Shown in pieces: positions 6,620 through 14,134 of a stretch of DNA of 16,511 nt; position 1 is the stretch's first letter, and the number at the start of each line of letters is the position of its first letter. The notes below the pieces were generated by a model. The model had not been told where the DNA came from, did no database searches, and saw only the letters and a list, made by a program, of their open reading frames with translations. The stretch covers positions 1 through 16,511 of the forward strand of contig PGXP01000034.1 in the NCBI GenBank assembly GCA_002839205.1, in the 5' to 3' direction. This stretch comes from Spirochaetae bacterium HGW-Spirochaetae-9. Lineage in GTDB: Bacteria > Spirochaetota > Spirochaetia > Treponematales > Rectinemataceae. The translations under genes were made by a program, and so were the position numbers.

Positions 6620-8674
6620 TCAGCACTTCCTCTCCCCATCGATGTCCGCGAAATCGACCAGGAGGATTCTGCCGTCCCGCAGCTCGATGCGGGCGCCAAG
6701 GGCCGAGTGGCTCGGCGTGATGTCCATGATCTCGATAGATGTGATGGGATCCAGTTCCTCCTCGGTCCAGGCTCCGTCGTCCGTACGGTGCAAGAGCACG
6801 CTGATCATGAGTTCCATGGCGGGATTCTTGGCCAGGCGCTTCTTGTGGGCGTAGACGACCGTGCTCTCGTCGGCCTCGGCGTTGCGCCCTGAGTGTATGC
6901 GCACCGCGAGATCGTCCCAGCCCGAATACGCCACGAGAGCGACCCGCCTGCCGGGGATGGCGGCGGTGATCACTCCGCGCCTAGCGTCGCCGAAGGTTTG
7001 GGTGACTGCCTCGACGCCGCCCGAATGCGGCAGGCCGTAGCAGCCCAGGGTGAGCTCGTGCTCAAAAGCCAGGCGCGAGCGGTCCACGCGCAGGACACCT
7101 CCGGGGAGGCTTGCCTCGGCCAGGTCGATGATATAGCCCACGCCGTTGTTGGGAGGCTGACGCATGATGGCCTGGCGATACAGGACCCCGCCCCGGATGC
7201 CGTTGTACACCATGCTTTTCGAAGTGCTGTAGTCGGCCTTTGCGGCTGCCTCGTTCTTGAGGATCTTGCCCGTGAGGTAAAAGTTGATGTCATCGCCCCG
7301 CAGGTCCCGGGGGTCCAGGCTGCGGAAGGCGTATTCCATGGCGGTGCCGCCTTCGGCATTGTGGTCTTCCCAGGGGAAATGGGTATTGTAGGCCAGCTTG
7401 GAATAGTTGGGATCGTCGTAGTAGGTTTTTCCAGGCACAATTTCGGAAGCGCCCGTCTTGCCGTGGTTCACCAGGACGAGGCCGGGCTTTTCCAGCACCG
7501 AGACCTTGGAAGCCTCTCCGAGTTCCGGCCAGAAGCCCTCGTTCTCGGTGGCAGTCCAGAAGGGCGAATCGTCGGGCAGGGCCAGGCAGATAAAAGGCAG
7601 GAACATGAGGAAGGGGCTGCCGGGGCAGGAGTAGTTCTGTACCATATACTCCTTGTGCCCGTAGAAGCCCAGGGCGGGGATGTCGTTGAAGTAGAAATCC
7701 TCGCGGGATACGAACTGGAGTATGGAGCCGGAGCAAAGGCGCCTGGCCCAGCCCGGATCCAGGGGCGAGCCGCCCTCCAGCATGAAGGAGACGGGGAAGC
7801 CGCCGGAGATCCAGGTGCGGTAGCAGATCGAGCGCGCCCACATGTTTATGTAGCCGTCCCGGGCGAAAAAGTTGGGATAGGTCTTCATCATCTCATGGGC
7901 CGAGCGCTCTATCGTGGCCGCGATCTCGGGGTAGTGCTCGTCGCCGAAAGCCCTGTTCCAGATCGTGCCGTACACGATGAAGAGGCTGATCGTGTAGTAG
8001 TTGTAGGTCTGCTCCAGGTACCAGCCTTCGCCCGAATGATAGGACACCACCCACAAGAGATGGCTTTTTAGCAGCTCATCATCGATCTCATAGCCCTGCT
8101 TTTTCAGGAAAGAGAGGGCCACCAGGTTGAAGATGCGCCAATTGTTCTGGGTTGTCCGGTGATGGGCCCAGGCCGATATGCAAACGGCCATTTCGTCCTT
8201 CTGCGCTTTGGTAAAATACGGCCAGATCACATCGGGCAGGAGGAGGAGGGTTTTGAGGAGGCCTCCGAACTCGCAGGTGAACTGGTAGGTGGCGTCGGGC
8301 ATATCGTCAGGCAATGGCAGGGACTGGGGGTTGCCGGGGGTGAACATTTTGTAGAGCTGGTTGCAGTAATAGTCCCTGAGCTTTATTCCCCGTATCTCCA
8401 CCTCGGGTTCCACGTGCATGAGGGGGGCGGCCAGGGTCAGGCTCCGCTCCAAAGATTCGAACTCGTGGGAGCGGAAGCGCCAGGCCGGGGAATCGGCCTG
8501 GGGATAGGTTTTCCCGGGGACGATGGGAAAGGCGAAGGGAGAATCTTTATCGGCCACGTGCGTAAATGCCCGCTCGAGCAGGTACTTGGCGCACTCGATA
8601 TAGTGTTTCTTTGTCATACCTGTAAAAGGGCTCGCGCGGAAATCGGGGTTCTTCACGCTGAAGGCTGCATCCAT
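6620..8674 (-). CDS. DUF2264 family protein, probable glycan-degrading enzyme
   Basis: This 684-residue protein has no signal peptide, so it should act in the cytoplasm on an imported sugar. It matches the DUF2264 pattern: an N-terminal (alpha/alpha)-barrel-like half with NNWRIFN (177-183), GEGWY (215-219), NYY (225-227) and RDGYINMWARS followed by ICYR (272-286), then a beta-rich C-terminal half from about 380. As I recall, DUF2264 proteins have been linked to a glycoside hydrolase family with beta-glucuronidase activity (GH154); I cannot confirm the activity here. The start ATG at 8674 has a strong ribosome site AAAGGAG (8684-8690, 9-base spacing). Just upstream on the same strand is a fragment resembling the end of a TRAP transporter permease, so an uptake system probably once fed this enzyme. 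It converges on mqsRA with 42 bases between. Confidence 0.8.
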   Translation of the reverse strand: MDAAFSVKNPDFRASPFTGMTKKHYIECAKYLLERAFTHVADKDSPFAFPIVPGKTYPQADSPAWRFRSHEFESLERSLTLAAPLMHVEPEVEIRGIKLRDYYCNQLYKMFTPGNPQSLPLPDDMPDATYQFTCEFGGLLKTLLLLPDVIWPYFTKAQKDEMAVCISAWAHHRTTQNNWRIFNLVALSFLKKQGYEIDDELLKSHLLWVVSYHSGEGWYLEQTYNYYTISLFIVYGTIWNRAFGDEHYPEIAATIERSAHEMMKTYPNFFARDGYINMWARSICYRTWISGGFPVSFMLEGGSPLDPGWARRLCSGSILQFVSREDFYFNDIPALGFYGHKEYMVQNYSCPGSPFLMFLPFICLALPDDSPFWTATENEGFWPELGEASKVSVLEKPGLVLVNHGKTGASEIVPGKTYYDDPNYSKLAYNTHFPWEDHNAEGGTAMEYAFRSLDPRDLRGDDINFYLTGKILKNEAAAKADYSTSKSMVYNGIRGGVLYRQAIMRQPPNNGVGYIIDLAEASLPGGVLRVDRSRLAFEHELTLGCYGLPHSGGVEAVTQTFGDARRGVITAAIPGRRVALVAYSGWDDLAVRIHSGRNAEADESTVVYAHKKRLAKNPAMELMISVLLHRTDDGAWTEEELDPITSIEIMDITPSHSALGARIELRDGRILLVDFADIDGERKC

Positions 8675-8723
8675 CGGTCTAGTCTCCTTTAATCGTGTTG
8701 CACATGCGAAGCATACAATACTT

Positions 8724-8815
8724 TTACTGGAATTTCCCGAAAATCATGTTGGGAATCCAGGTAACAAGGCCAGGGAAAAACACGAGGAGGCAGAGCTCCA
8801 GCCGAAGAGTGCGGC
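8724..8815 (-). pseudogene. Remnant of a TRAP transporter large permease (DctM-like C terminus)
   Basis: In the minus-strand frame ending with TAA at 8724-8726, the translation reads LELCLLVFFPGLVTWIPNM then IFGKFQ and stops. This closely follows the last transmembrane helix and tail of DctM-type TRAP permeases (a leucine-rich helix, FFPxLxxWLPN, short tail). Upstream in the frame the sequence turns charged and un-membrane-like (QRRTLR), so only about 25 residues survive. It overlaps the last part of the membrane ORF at 8744-9253 in another frame. Recognition is by eye on a short stretch. Confidence 0.5.
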
Positions 8816-9253
8816 GCTGGGGATGGATACGGTGTAGTAGATTTCCCGCTTCTTTGTGAGGGATCCGACATTAAAGGCGACGGTATAAATCGAGACGCCT
8901 CCATTGAAGAGAAAGTGTTTGTTCCTGAAAAGATCGCGGAAAGATGAGCCGAACTTGAGTCGCGCCAGCGTGATGGATGAGGAGAGGAACATCAGGGCGC
9001 CAGTGACCACCTGGACGCCGATCGATACGATGGTGGTCTCCAGCCCCTTGGCTCTTCGCCGGTTGAAGAGATTGGAGCCCAGTATCAGCTGCAGAGGCCT
9101 TCCCAGGGAAAAGATGCTCATGCCGACGAGAAAAACGATAAAATACCAGTAGGAGCTGGCCCTTGAAGGGTTGGCGATGATGAAATATCCGAAATAGAGG
9201 AGGAAGAAGAGCCCTGCGACGAGGGGGGCTATGATATTGGAAAATAACGACAT
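8744..9253 (-). CDS. Membrane protein of unknown function, probably truncated
   Basis: This 169-residue ORF has hydrophobic segments at about 10-28, 35-60, 76-96, 112-130 and 138-165 and no domain I recognise. The layout (short loops, motifs such as RNKHFLFNG and LTKKREIYY) resembles the membrane-embedded sensor half of a signalling protein, but no output domain follows. Its last ~20 residues (from GWSSASS on) overlap, in a different frame, the sequence that reads as a TRAP permease end, so the natural C terminus has probably been lost and replaced by out-of-frame sequence. A promoter lies 38 bases upstream; the ribosome site is weak. I would treat it as a likely gene fragment. Confidence 0.55.
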   Translation of the reverse strand: MSLFSNIIAPLVAGLFFLLYFGYFIIANPSRASSYWYFIVFLVGMSIFSLGRPLQLILGSNLFNRRRAKGLETTIVSIGVQVVTGALMFLSSSITLARLKFGSSFRDLFRNKHFLFNGGVSIYTVAFNVGSLTKKREIYYTVSIPSAALFGWSSASSCFSLALLPGFPT

Positions 9254-9290
9254 CGTCTCATTTCCGGCCTTGTTTCACTGCTGTCCGATC

Positions 9291-9319
9291 ATACTAGGCA
9301 GGAAATCCCCGGGCGTCAA
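9291..9319 (-). promoter_or_regulatory. Promoter for the minus-strand membrane ORF and DUF2264 gene
   Basis: Read on the minus strand, TTGACG (9314-9319, 5 of 6) and TAGTAT (9291-9296, 4 of 6) are 17 bases apart, with transcription expected near 9284 and a leader of about 30 bases. No gene-ending hairpin was seen between the two minus-strand genes, so it may drive both. Confidence 0.5.
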
Positions 9320-9397
9320 GGAAACATTTTTGGGGCACGATACCGAGCCGGTCGTCGTGACATTTTTACTGTGTTTTGACAATATGTATGACAGTCC

Positions 9398-9426
9398 TTG
9401 TCTACCGGAAGAAACGGAATTAGAAT
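9398..9426 (+). promoter_or_regulatory. Promoter for the metallo-beta-lactamase-fold gene
   Basis: TTGTCT (9398-9403, 4 of 6) and TAGAAT (9421-9426, 5 of 6) have a 17-base spacer and predict a start near 9433, about 11 bases before the ATG. A perfect TTGACA (9376-9381) lies upstream but has no good -10 at the right distance. This 190-base gap between divergent genes holds no other recognised feature. Confidence 0.45.
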
Positions 9427-9443
9427 TTTCCAATTGAGGGTAT

Positions 9444-10670
9444 ATGGTTACAGTCGAGTCACTGGGCGGCAGCGGCGAAGAGGCGCGCAATTGCTTTTAT
9501 GTTTCCTCGGGGAGGAAACGTTTTCTGCTCGATTGTGGCGTGCTGAGGGAAATTTCCACGGTAGGTCGAGTCTACCCCCTTATAACCAAAGAGATAGCAT
9601 TGTCGATCGATGCTATATTCCTTTCACACGCTCATGAAGATCATAGCGCCGCCTTGCCCTACCTCTACGAGCTCGGATACCGTGGACCGGTGTTCTGCCA
9701 CTCGGAAACCATGTCTCTGGCGAAGGGCTTCATGAGAAAATGGGTTTCGTTTGTGAAAGCTAAAGGCGGAATTCTTCCGTTTGACGAAAACAATATCGAT
9801 CTTCTGGATTTTCGCCCACTGGAACTTGGTGTCAACGAGATCTCGGGCGTCAAGGCAATCGCCGGACGAAGCGCCCACATGCTGGGGAGCCTGTGGTACT
9901 ATTTTGACTTTGGCAACGCTACCCTTCTCTATACTGGCGATACCTGCTTCGACTCGTTGTTGCTGAAGGCTGATGAAATGCCGGCCTGCGACATTCTTAT
10001 CGCCGATGCTGCATATGCCGCAAGGACGATCGACCCCAAACAGCAATATGAGACCATCCTCGCATCTATTTATAAGACGATTCGTGAAAATGGAACCGTG
10101 TTGCTCCCGGTACCTTCAAACGGACGGGGAATCGACCTCTTTTTGTTTCTCTTGGTACACAAGGTGCCATTGATTGTAGATAAAGGCATCCTGAAAAGTT
10201 TTCATGCGCTTAAAGACAAAGTCGGGTGGATTTCTGAAACATCGTTATGGGACGCGAAGGGAAGCTTTATAGAGGCCCAAGACGGTGCAAGTGATAATTT
10301 GGACGGATATGCTGTTTTATGCCCGGACGGAATGATGACTAGTCCCATCTCTACCCAATACTTTGAGAAAATCAAAAATGACGGCAGAAACAAGATAATC
10401 ATAAGCGGACATGTCGCTGCGGGCACTTTAGGGAATATGATATCGGACCCGGAATACCGCCTGAAGGAATCAATTAAGCTAACAGTTGAATCGACCACCA
10501 TCAAGGTGCATCCGGATCAGGAAGATATCAAGAGCCTGATAGAAAAAGCAAAACCCTCGGCGGTTATGCTGTTCCATGCCAAGACCGAAGATAGCAGATC
10601 CCTATCGGTTTGGATCGAGAACCGGAACATCAGGCTTGTCTGCGCTGTTTCGCAGCCTCTCTCTTTCTGA
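9444..10670 (+). CDS. Metallo-beta-lactamase/beta-CASP nuclease-like protein
   Basis: This 408-residue protein has the fold of zinc-dependent nucleases of the CPSF73/RNase J group. The zinc ligands are visible: HAHEDH (His62, His64, Asp66, His67), His145 in SAHMLGS, Asp166 in YTGDT and His378 in LFHAK. Between about 185 and 345 is a region fitting the beta-CASP insert (LLPVPSNGRGIDL, IIISGHVAAGTLG), and the end KVHPDQEDIKSLIEKAKPSA is the typical refolding of the chain into the lactamase core. All ligands are present, so it should be active, probably on RNA. It is shorter than RNase J (about 550) and lacks that family's C-terminal domain. ATG 9444 fits the usual first strand; GAGGG lies 3 bases before it, a tight spacing. 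It stands alone on its strand and its last 41 bases overlap the end of the convergent regulator gene. Confidence 0.85.
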   Translation: MVTVESLGGSGEEARNCFYVSSGRKRFLLDCGVLREISTVGRVYPLITKEIALSIDAIFLSHAHEDHSAALPYLYELGYRGPVFCHSETMSLAKGFMRKWVSFVKAKGGILPFDENNIDLLDFRPLELGVNEISGVKAIAGRSAHMLGSLWYYFDFGNATLLYTGDTCFDSLLLKADEMPACDILIADAAYAARTIDPKQQYETILASIYKTIRENGTVLLPVPSNGRGIDLFLFLLVHKVPLIVDKGILKSFHALKDKVGWISETSLWDAKGSFIEAQDGASDNLDGYAVLCPDGMMTSPISTQYFEKIKNDGRNKIIISGHVAAGTLGNMISDPEYRLKESIKLTVESTTIKVHPDQEDIKSLIEKAKPSAVMLFHAKTEDSRSLSVWIENRNIRLVCAVSQPLSF

Positions 10671-12864
10671 GCACTATAAGGTCATTCTGATAGGCTTTGG
10701 GCGTCTTGCCCGTCATTTTTTTGAATAGCAGGAAAAAGTATTGTGAATTCTCAAGACCAATCTTCTGAGGAATGTCCTTTATCAATCCGTCAGGATCGGC
10801 AAGACACTCTTTTGCCTTTTGAATCCTCAGCGCGTTAATTTCATCCATCAGGGAATGGCCTCTCCCCTGTCTGTAAATTCGAGATAGGTACGCGGGCGAC
10901 ATCTTGAAGATATCGGCGACCGACTTCGTGGAAATCTGCGTGTCGGTGTAGTTTTGGCCTAGGTATTCTAAAATCTCATGGATTGTGCCTTTCTTGCTGG
11001 TCTGCTGCATCTGCTGGACATTGTCGGTGATTTTATGAAAAAGATTATCTATGAGTCTATTCAGGTCATTCATTTCTTCTAGATTGTCAATCGTCGTCTG
11101 GTAAGCCATGCAAGATTCCTCGTATGTCGAATCAAGCACTTTATAATCCAGGGCGAGCTTGAGTATGGCATTCGCGATGTTTATCAGCGCAACGTTGACG
11201 GTCGAGTATTGCTTGTCCTCTAGTTCATGAATAAACAGATTCCAAGTTTCCGCCGCCTTTGAATAGGATCCCTTCTTCAGAAATCCCACTACCGCCGCCG
11301 ATTTTTCCGAAAGCGGGGCCATTACGTGCCTTCTCAGCGGCTGGTCTCTCAAGCCAATCAGCCTTTTCTCAGGATGCAGAAATCTGAGCTGCCAAGTCTC
11401 CCTGAGTTTCTGGAAAGTGTCGGGGATCAAAGACCAGTCTCTGATTTCCTCGGAGTAAATGAGAAGCATGTCAGGATTTTTTCGGACGAGTTCGTCCCGC
11501 ACTCGTATTTCCTGATCCTGACTCATCGGCTGGAGGAACAGAATAGTGTAGGAATTTATCGGCACCATTTCGCAATAGGGGATCCTCTCCTGGATATCCT
11601 CGGTATTGAGCACTATATCCTTGTTGCTTAATAGATATAGCATTACCGGAAAGTTAATGGCTATCTGAAGGTGGTAGGATTCAAGGTTCAAGTCGGGCAT
11701 ATCGATAGACTTCTTTCCCAAAAGCAAATCCTTGAGGATCTCGCTTTTTATCATGGGCCCAAGGAATTCCCGGCTGTCATGTTCAACGATAAGCTGGTCA
11801 AGGTTCCTGATTATCTGCTCGGGATTCTCATTTCCGTTGCCGCTGATTGCCTTGGAAATCTTTTGCGAAATCTTTCTGTAGGGGACATAGACGCGATTCG
11901 CTATGAGCGCGGATACCGCCACGAGAACAAGGATTATGACGGAAATGGCTATAAGGGTACGGTTGCGTGAACGCAGTAATGCAGGAAAGGCTTCTTCGTA
12001 GGCAAGAGTCTTCACATAGATCCAGTTGTGCTCACCCAAAGATGAATAGAAACAGAGCATTTCCCCTACGCCAGCATTGGGGAAGGTGAAATAGCCGCTG
12101 GCCTTGTCGTTCGCGTTTTCCGCGAGGATCCTGGCGATTAGCCTGTGCCTGGCACTTTCTTCTAAAGAATCCTTGGAAGCGATCAAGGTCCCTTTACCGT
12201 TTATGATGAACGCCTGATTCTGAAAGTCGCTGCCGAAATACAACCTGGTGAAGGCCGATGCCTTCAGGTTGAGAAGGATAGCGTTGGTATCCGGGGTCCC
12301 GTCCGAAATCGTCTCATAGAACATAAACGAATAGATGGCTGAATTACCCGAACCGCTGAACATGGATGTTTCTCGGGGAATTATAACCAGCCGCTGCTCG
12401 TTTCTACGTTCACGAAGTATTTGTACCGCGTCCTTGTCCCTGAAACGCTCGGCATTGTCATTGACCGGCCCATACTGCGCGGTACTGTAAATATAATCCT
12501 TCTTGCCGTTATAGATGTAGATCGAGTCAATCAGGATGGCCGAGGCGGCGATATCGTTTATCTGTCTTATTCCCTCGATGAATGCGAAGTTGGAAATCTT
12601 ATCGCTTTCCCTTAGCAGCGTTACAGCCGGATCGTAGAAGAGCTGGTTTGTGATACTGATAAGAATCTCATCGGCGAATTTTGTGGTTGAACTGACCTGG
12701 GAGGCGAATTCCTCGTTTTGCTTGGCAAGAGACAAGAGCAGCGATTTCTGAAACTGGCTATAGACAATAGCCACGAGAATCAGAAAAATTAAAAACATAC
12801 CTACCAACGATCCGGTGAAGATCATCGACATGGATAATCTTGTCCTGCTTTTCCCCTGGGGCAT
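10630..12864 (-). CDS. Membrane-bound AraC-family regulator with Cache-like sensor
   Basis: This 744-residue protein has a transmembrane helix at about 13-36, an extracytoplasmic region 37-301 with the long-helix-then-two-lobes pattern of dCache sensors, a second helix at 302-324, a cytoplasmic linker, and an AraC-type double helix-turn-helix at about 628-728 (TKSVADIFKMSPAYLSRIYR, then SQYFFLLFKKMTGKTPKAY). It should bind a ligand outside the membrane and change transcription directly, with no kinase. The start is ATG 12864, not the far-upstream in-frame codon at 12996: GGAG lies 6 bases before it, the first helix is then properly N-terminal, and the promoter at 12881-12910 lies inside the longer reading. 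Divergence from an ABC importer gene points to that importer as its target. Such regulators are common beside sugar or metal uptake genes in spirochaetes and Paenibacillus. Confidence 0.9.
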   Translation of the reverse strand: MPQGKSRTRLSMSMIFTGSLVGMFLIFLILVAIVYSQFQKSLLLSLAKQNEEFASQVSSTTKFADEILISITNQLFYDPAVTLLRESDKISNFAFIEGIRQINDIAASAILIDSIYIYNGKKDYIYSTAQYGPVNDNAERFRDKDAVQILRERRNEQRLVIIPRETSMFSGSGNSAIYSFMFYETISDGTPDTNAILLNLKASAFTRLYFGSDFQNQAFIINGKGTLIASKDSLEESARHRLIARILAENANDKASGYFTFPNAGVGEMLCFYSSLGEHNWIYVKTLAYEEAFPALLRSRNRTLIAISVIILVLVAVSALIANRVYVPYRKISQKISKAISGNGNENPEQIIRNLDQLIVEHDSREFLGPMIKSEILKDLLLGKKSIDMPDLNLESYHLQIAINFPVMLYLLSNKDIVLNTEDIQERIPYCEMVPINSYTILFLQPMSQDQEIRVRDELVRKNPDMLLIYSEEIRDWSLIPDTFQKLRETWQLRFLHPEKRLIGLRDQPLRRHVMAPLSEKSAAVVGFLKKGSYSKAAETWNLFIHELEDKQYSTVNVALINIANAILKLALDYKVLDSTYEESCMAYQTTIDNLEEMNDLNRLIDNLFHKITDNVQQMQQTSKKGTIHEILEYLGQNYTDTQISTKSVADIFKMSPAYLSRIYRQGRGHSLMDEINALRIQKAKECLADPDGLIKDIPQKIGLENSQYFFLLFKKMTGKTPKAYQNDLIVLRKREAAKQRRQA

Positions 12865-12880
12865 GGAGTTCTCCGAAGCT

Positions 12881-12910
12881 ATTATGCATGACAAAGGTAA
12901 TTCTTGACAA
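12881..12910 (-). promoter_or_regulatory. Promoter for the Cache-AraC regulator gene
   Basis: On the minus strand TTGTCA (12905-12910, 5 of 6) and CATAAT (12881-12886, 5 of 6) are 18 bases apart; transcription would start near 12874, about ten bases before the ATG and just at its GGAG. A plus-strand TTGACA (12904-12909) overlaps the -35 box but has only a poorly spaced -10. The gap to 13052 also holds GATAAAA twice (12911-12917, 12952-12958), 41 bases apart, a spacing suited to an AraC-type direct-repeat operator. Confidence 0.55.
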
Positions 12911-13052
12911 GATAAAAGAAAAAGAAGAAATAATTCAAATTTCGAACAACCGATAAAAAAGTCATGATTTTGTACTATCCAGTAATAAGTCCACAACTCA
13001 TAATAAAATTACCTTTCGGGCTCAAACCCGTTATCTAAGGAGGAAAGGTAGT

Positions 13053-14066
13053 ATGAAAAGGCTAATTTTTGTTTCGTTGCTCATCTCGGTTTTGTTGTTG
13101 CCAGCTTTCGCCGCCGGCGCCGACACCTCATACAGCGGAAAGGTTATGTTGTATTCTTCAACCGGCGAGGATGTCGTGATCGCTCTCAAAAACGCTTTTG
13201 AGGCCAAGTATCCGAATGTCAAACTGGATTACTATTCCGCCACATCAGGCAAATGCGTCACCAAACTCCTGATGGAATTCCAGTCCAAGTCCGTAACCTG
13301 TGATCTTGCCTGGCTCGCGGATCCCTCGGCGATGATCACTCTCAAGGCCGATAATCACCTTCTCCAGTATATGTCCCCCTTCGTGTCGGGTGTGGACTCC
13401 AAGTTCAAGGATGCCGCGGGCTATTTTACCGGAGCCCGTCTGCTGATCATGGGCATTACCTTCAGCACGACATCGTGTTCGGATAAGGAAGCCCCGTACA
13501 ACTGGGACGGCCTTCTCGCCCCGAACTTCAATAAACAGCTGATCATGACGGACCCGACCGGTTCAGGTTCGACGAAGGCGCTAATCTACGCGATGACTCA
13601 CAACCCCAAATACGGCTGGGATTACTTTAAAAAGCTCAGCGAGATGGGCATGGAGCTTCAATCAAGTTCGGGCGCGACAAACAATGCCGTCGCGGCCGGA
13701 TCGTACAAGGTCGCCTTCGGCGTCGATTACAACACTAAAAACCTTATGGCTGAAGGTTCCCCGATTGGCTGGCATGACACGAAGGATATTGTCGCCGTGC
13801 CTTGCCCTATCGCGATCCCAGCCGGCGCCCCGCACGAAAAGCTCGCGAAGCTTCTTTATGATTTCATACTGGATCCGAACGGTGGCCAGAAGCTGCTTAC
13901 TCAGTACAATATCACGCCAGTCGTCGACGGCGTCAAACTTCCCGCCGGCATGCTGACTGCCACCGAAATAGCCTCAAAGGCGCTTCCTATCGATTGGGTC
14001 GACCTCGCCAAAGTGAGCAACAAGCTGCTTGACCAGTTCGATTCATATTTCAAAACAAAAAAGTAA
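13053..14066 (+). CDS. Periplasmic binding protein of an iron(III)/phosphonate/spermidine-type ABC importer
   Basis: This 337-residue protein captures the substrate outside the inner membrane for the importer encoded next. Residues 1-22 are a signal peptide (cleavage near AFAAGA). Family motifs are VMLYSSTGED (first lobe), FEAKYPNVKLDYYSA, DLAWLADPS, LIMTDPTGSGST (hinge region) and SSSGATNNAVAAGSYKVAFG, all typical of the SBP family that includes FbpA/AfuA and aminoethylphosphonate binders. The paired tyrosines that hold iron in FbpA are not obvious near GVDYNT, so an iron role is not supported directly. It has four cysteines (68, 83, 142, 251), unusual here. The ribosome site AAGGAGG (13037-13043) is perfect, as expected for the most abundant component. 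A strong stem-loop follows it. No convincing plus-strand promoter was found in the 188-base gap upstream. Confidence 0.88.
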   Translation: MKRLIFVSLLISVLLLPAFAAGADTSYSGKVMLYSSTGEDVVIALKNAFEAKYPNVKLDYYSATSGKCVTKLLMEFQSKSVTCDLAWLADPSAMITLKADNHLLQYMSPFVSGVDSKFKDAAGYFTGARLLIMGITFSTTSCSDKEAPYNWDGLLAPNFNKQLIMTDPTGSGSTKALIYAMTHNPKYGWDYFKKLSEMGMELQSSSGATNNAVAAGSYKVAFGVDYNTKNLMAEGSPIGWHDTKDIVAVPCPIAIPAGAPHEKLAKLLYDFILDPNGGQKLLTQYNITPVVDGVKLPAGMLTATEIASKALPIDWVDLAKVSNKLLDQFDSYFKTKK

Positions 14067-14084
14067 TCAGAATCGTTTTAGTCA

Positions 14085-14113
14085 GCGTGCTGGATGCCCT
14101 GTATCCAGCACGC
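14085..14113 (+). terminator. Perfect stem-loop between binding-protein and ATPase genes
   Basis: GCGTGCTGGAT (14085-14095) and ATCCAGCACGC (14103-14113) pair perfectly over 11 bp around a 7-base loop, 18 bases after the binding-protein stop. The following GTCGTTTTC has only a short T run, so termination would be partial. Such hairpins commonly protect the 3' end of the binding-protein message and lower expression of downstream transporter genes. Confidence 0.7.
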
Positions 14114-14134
14114 GTCGTTTTCGGGGGGTGGCGC

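Noticed and set aside
6893..8071. A 392-residue open frame on the plus strand opposite the DUF2264 gene
   Set aside because: It is a GC-rich antisense shadow: low-complexity G/A/V-rich translation with no motif, opposite a well-supported gene.
9444..10670. Naming the beta-CASP protein RNase J
   Set aside because: Too short and lacks the RNase J C-terminal domain; only the fold is supported.
12865..12996. A 788-residue reading of the regulator starting at 12996
   Set aside because: The extra 44 residues cover the promoter and ribosome site and would put an odd hydrophobic stretch before the real first helix.
13017..13030. Small hairpin CGGG/CCCG before the binding-protein gene
   Set aside because: Only 4 bp of stem and no other support; too short to call an attenuator or operator.
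14087..14134. An earlier GTG start for the ATPase
   Set aside because: It lies inside the stem-loop, has no ribosome site, and adds residues absent from the family.
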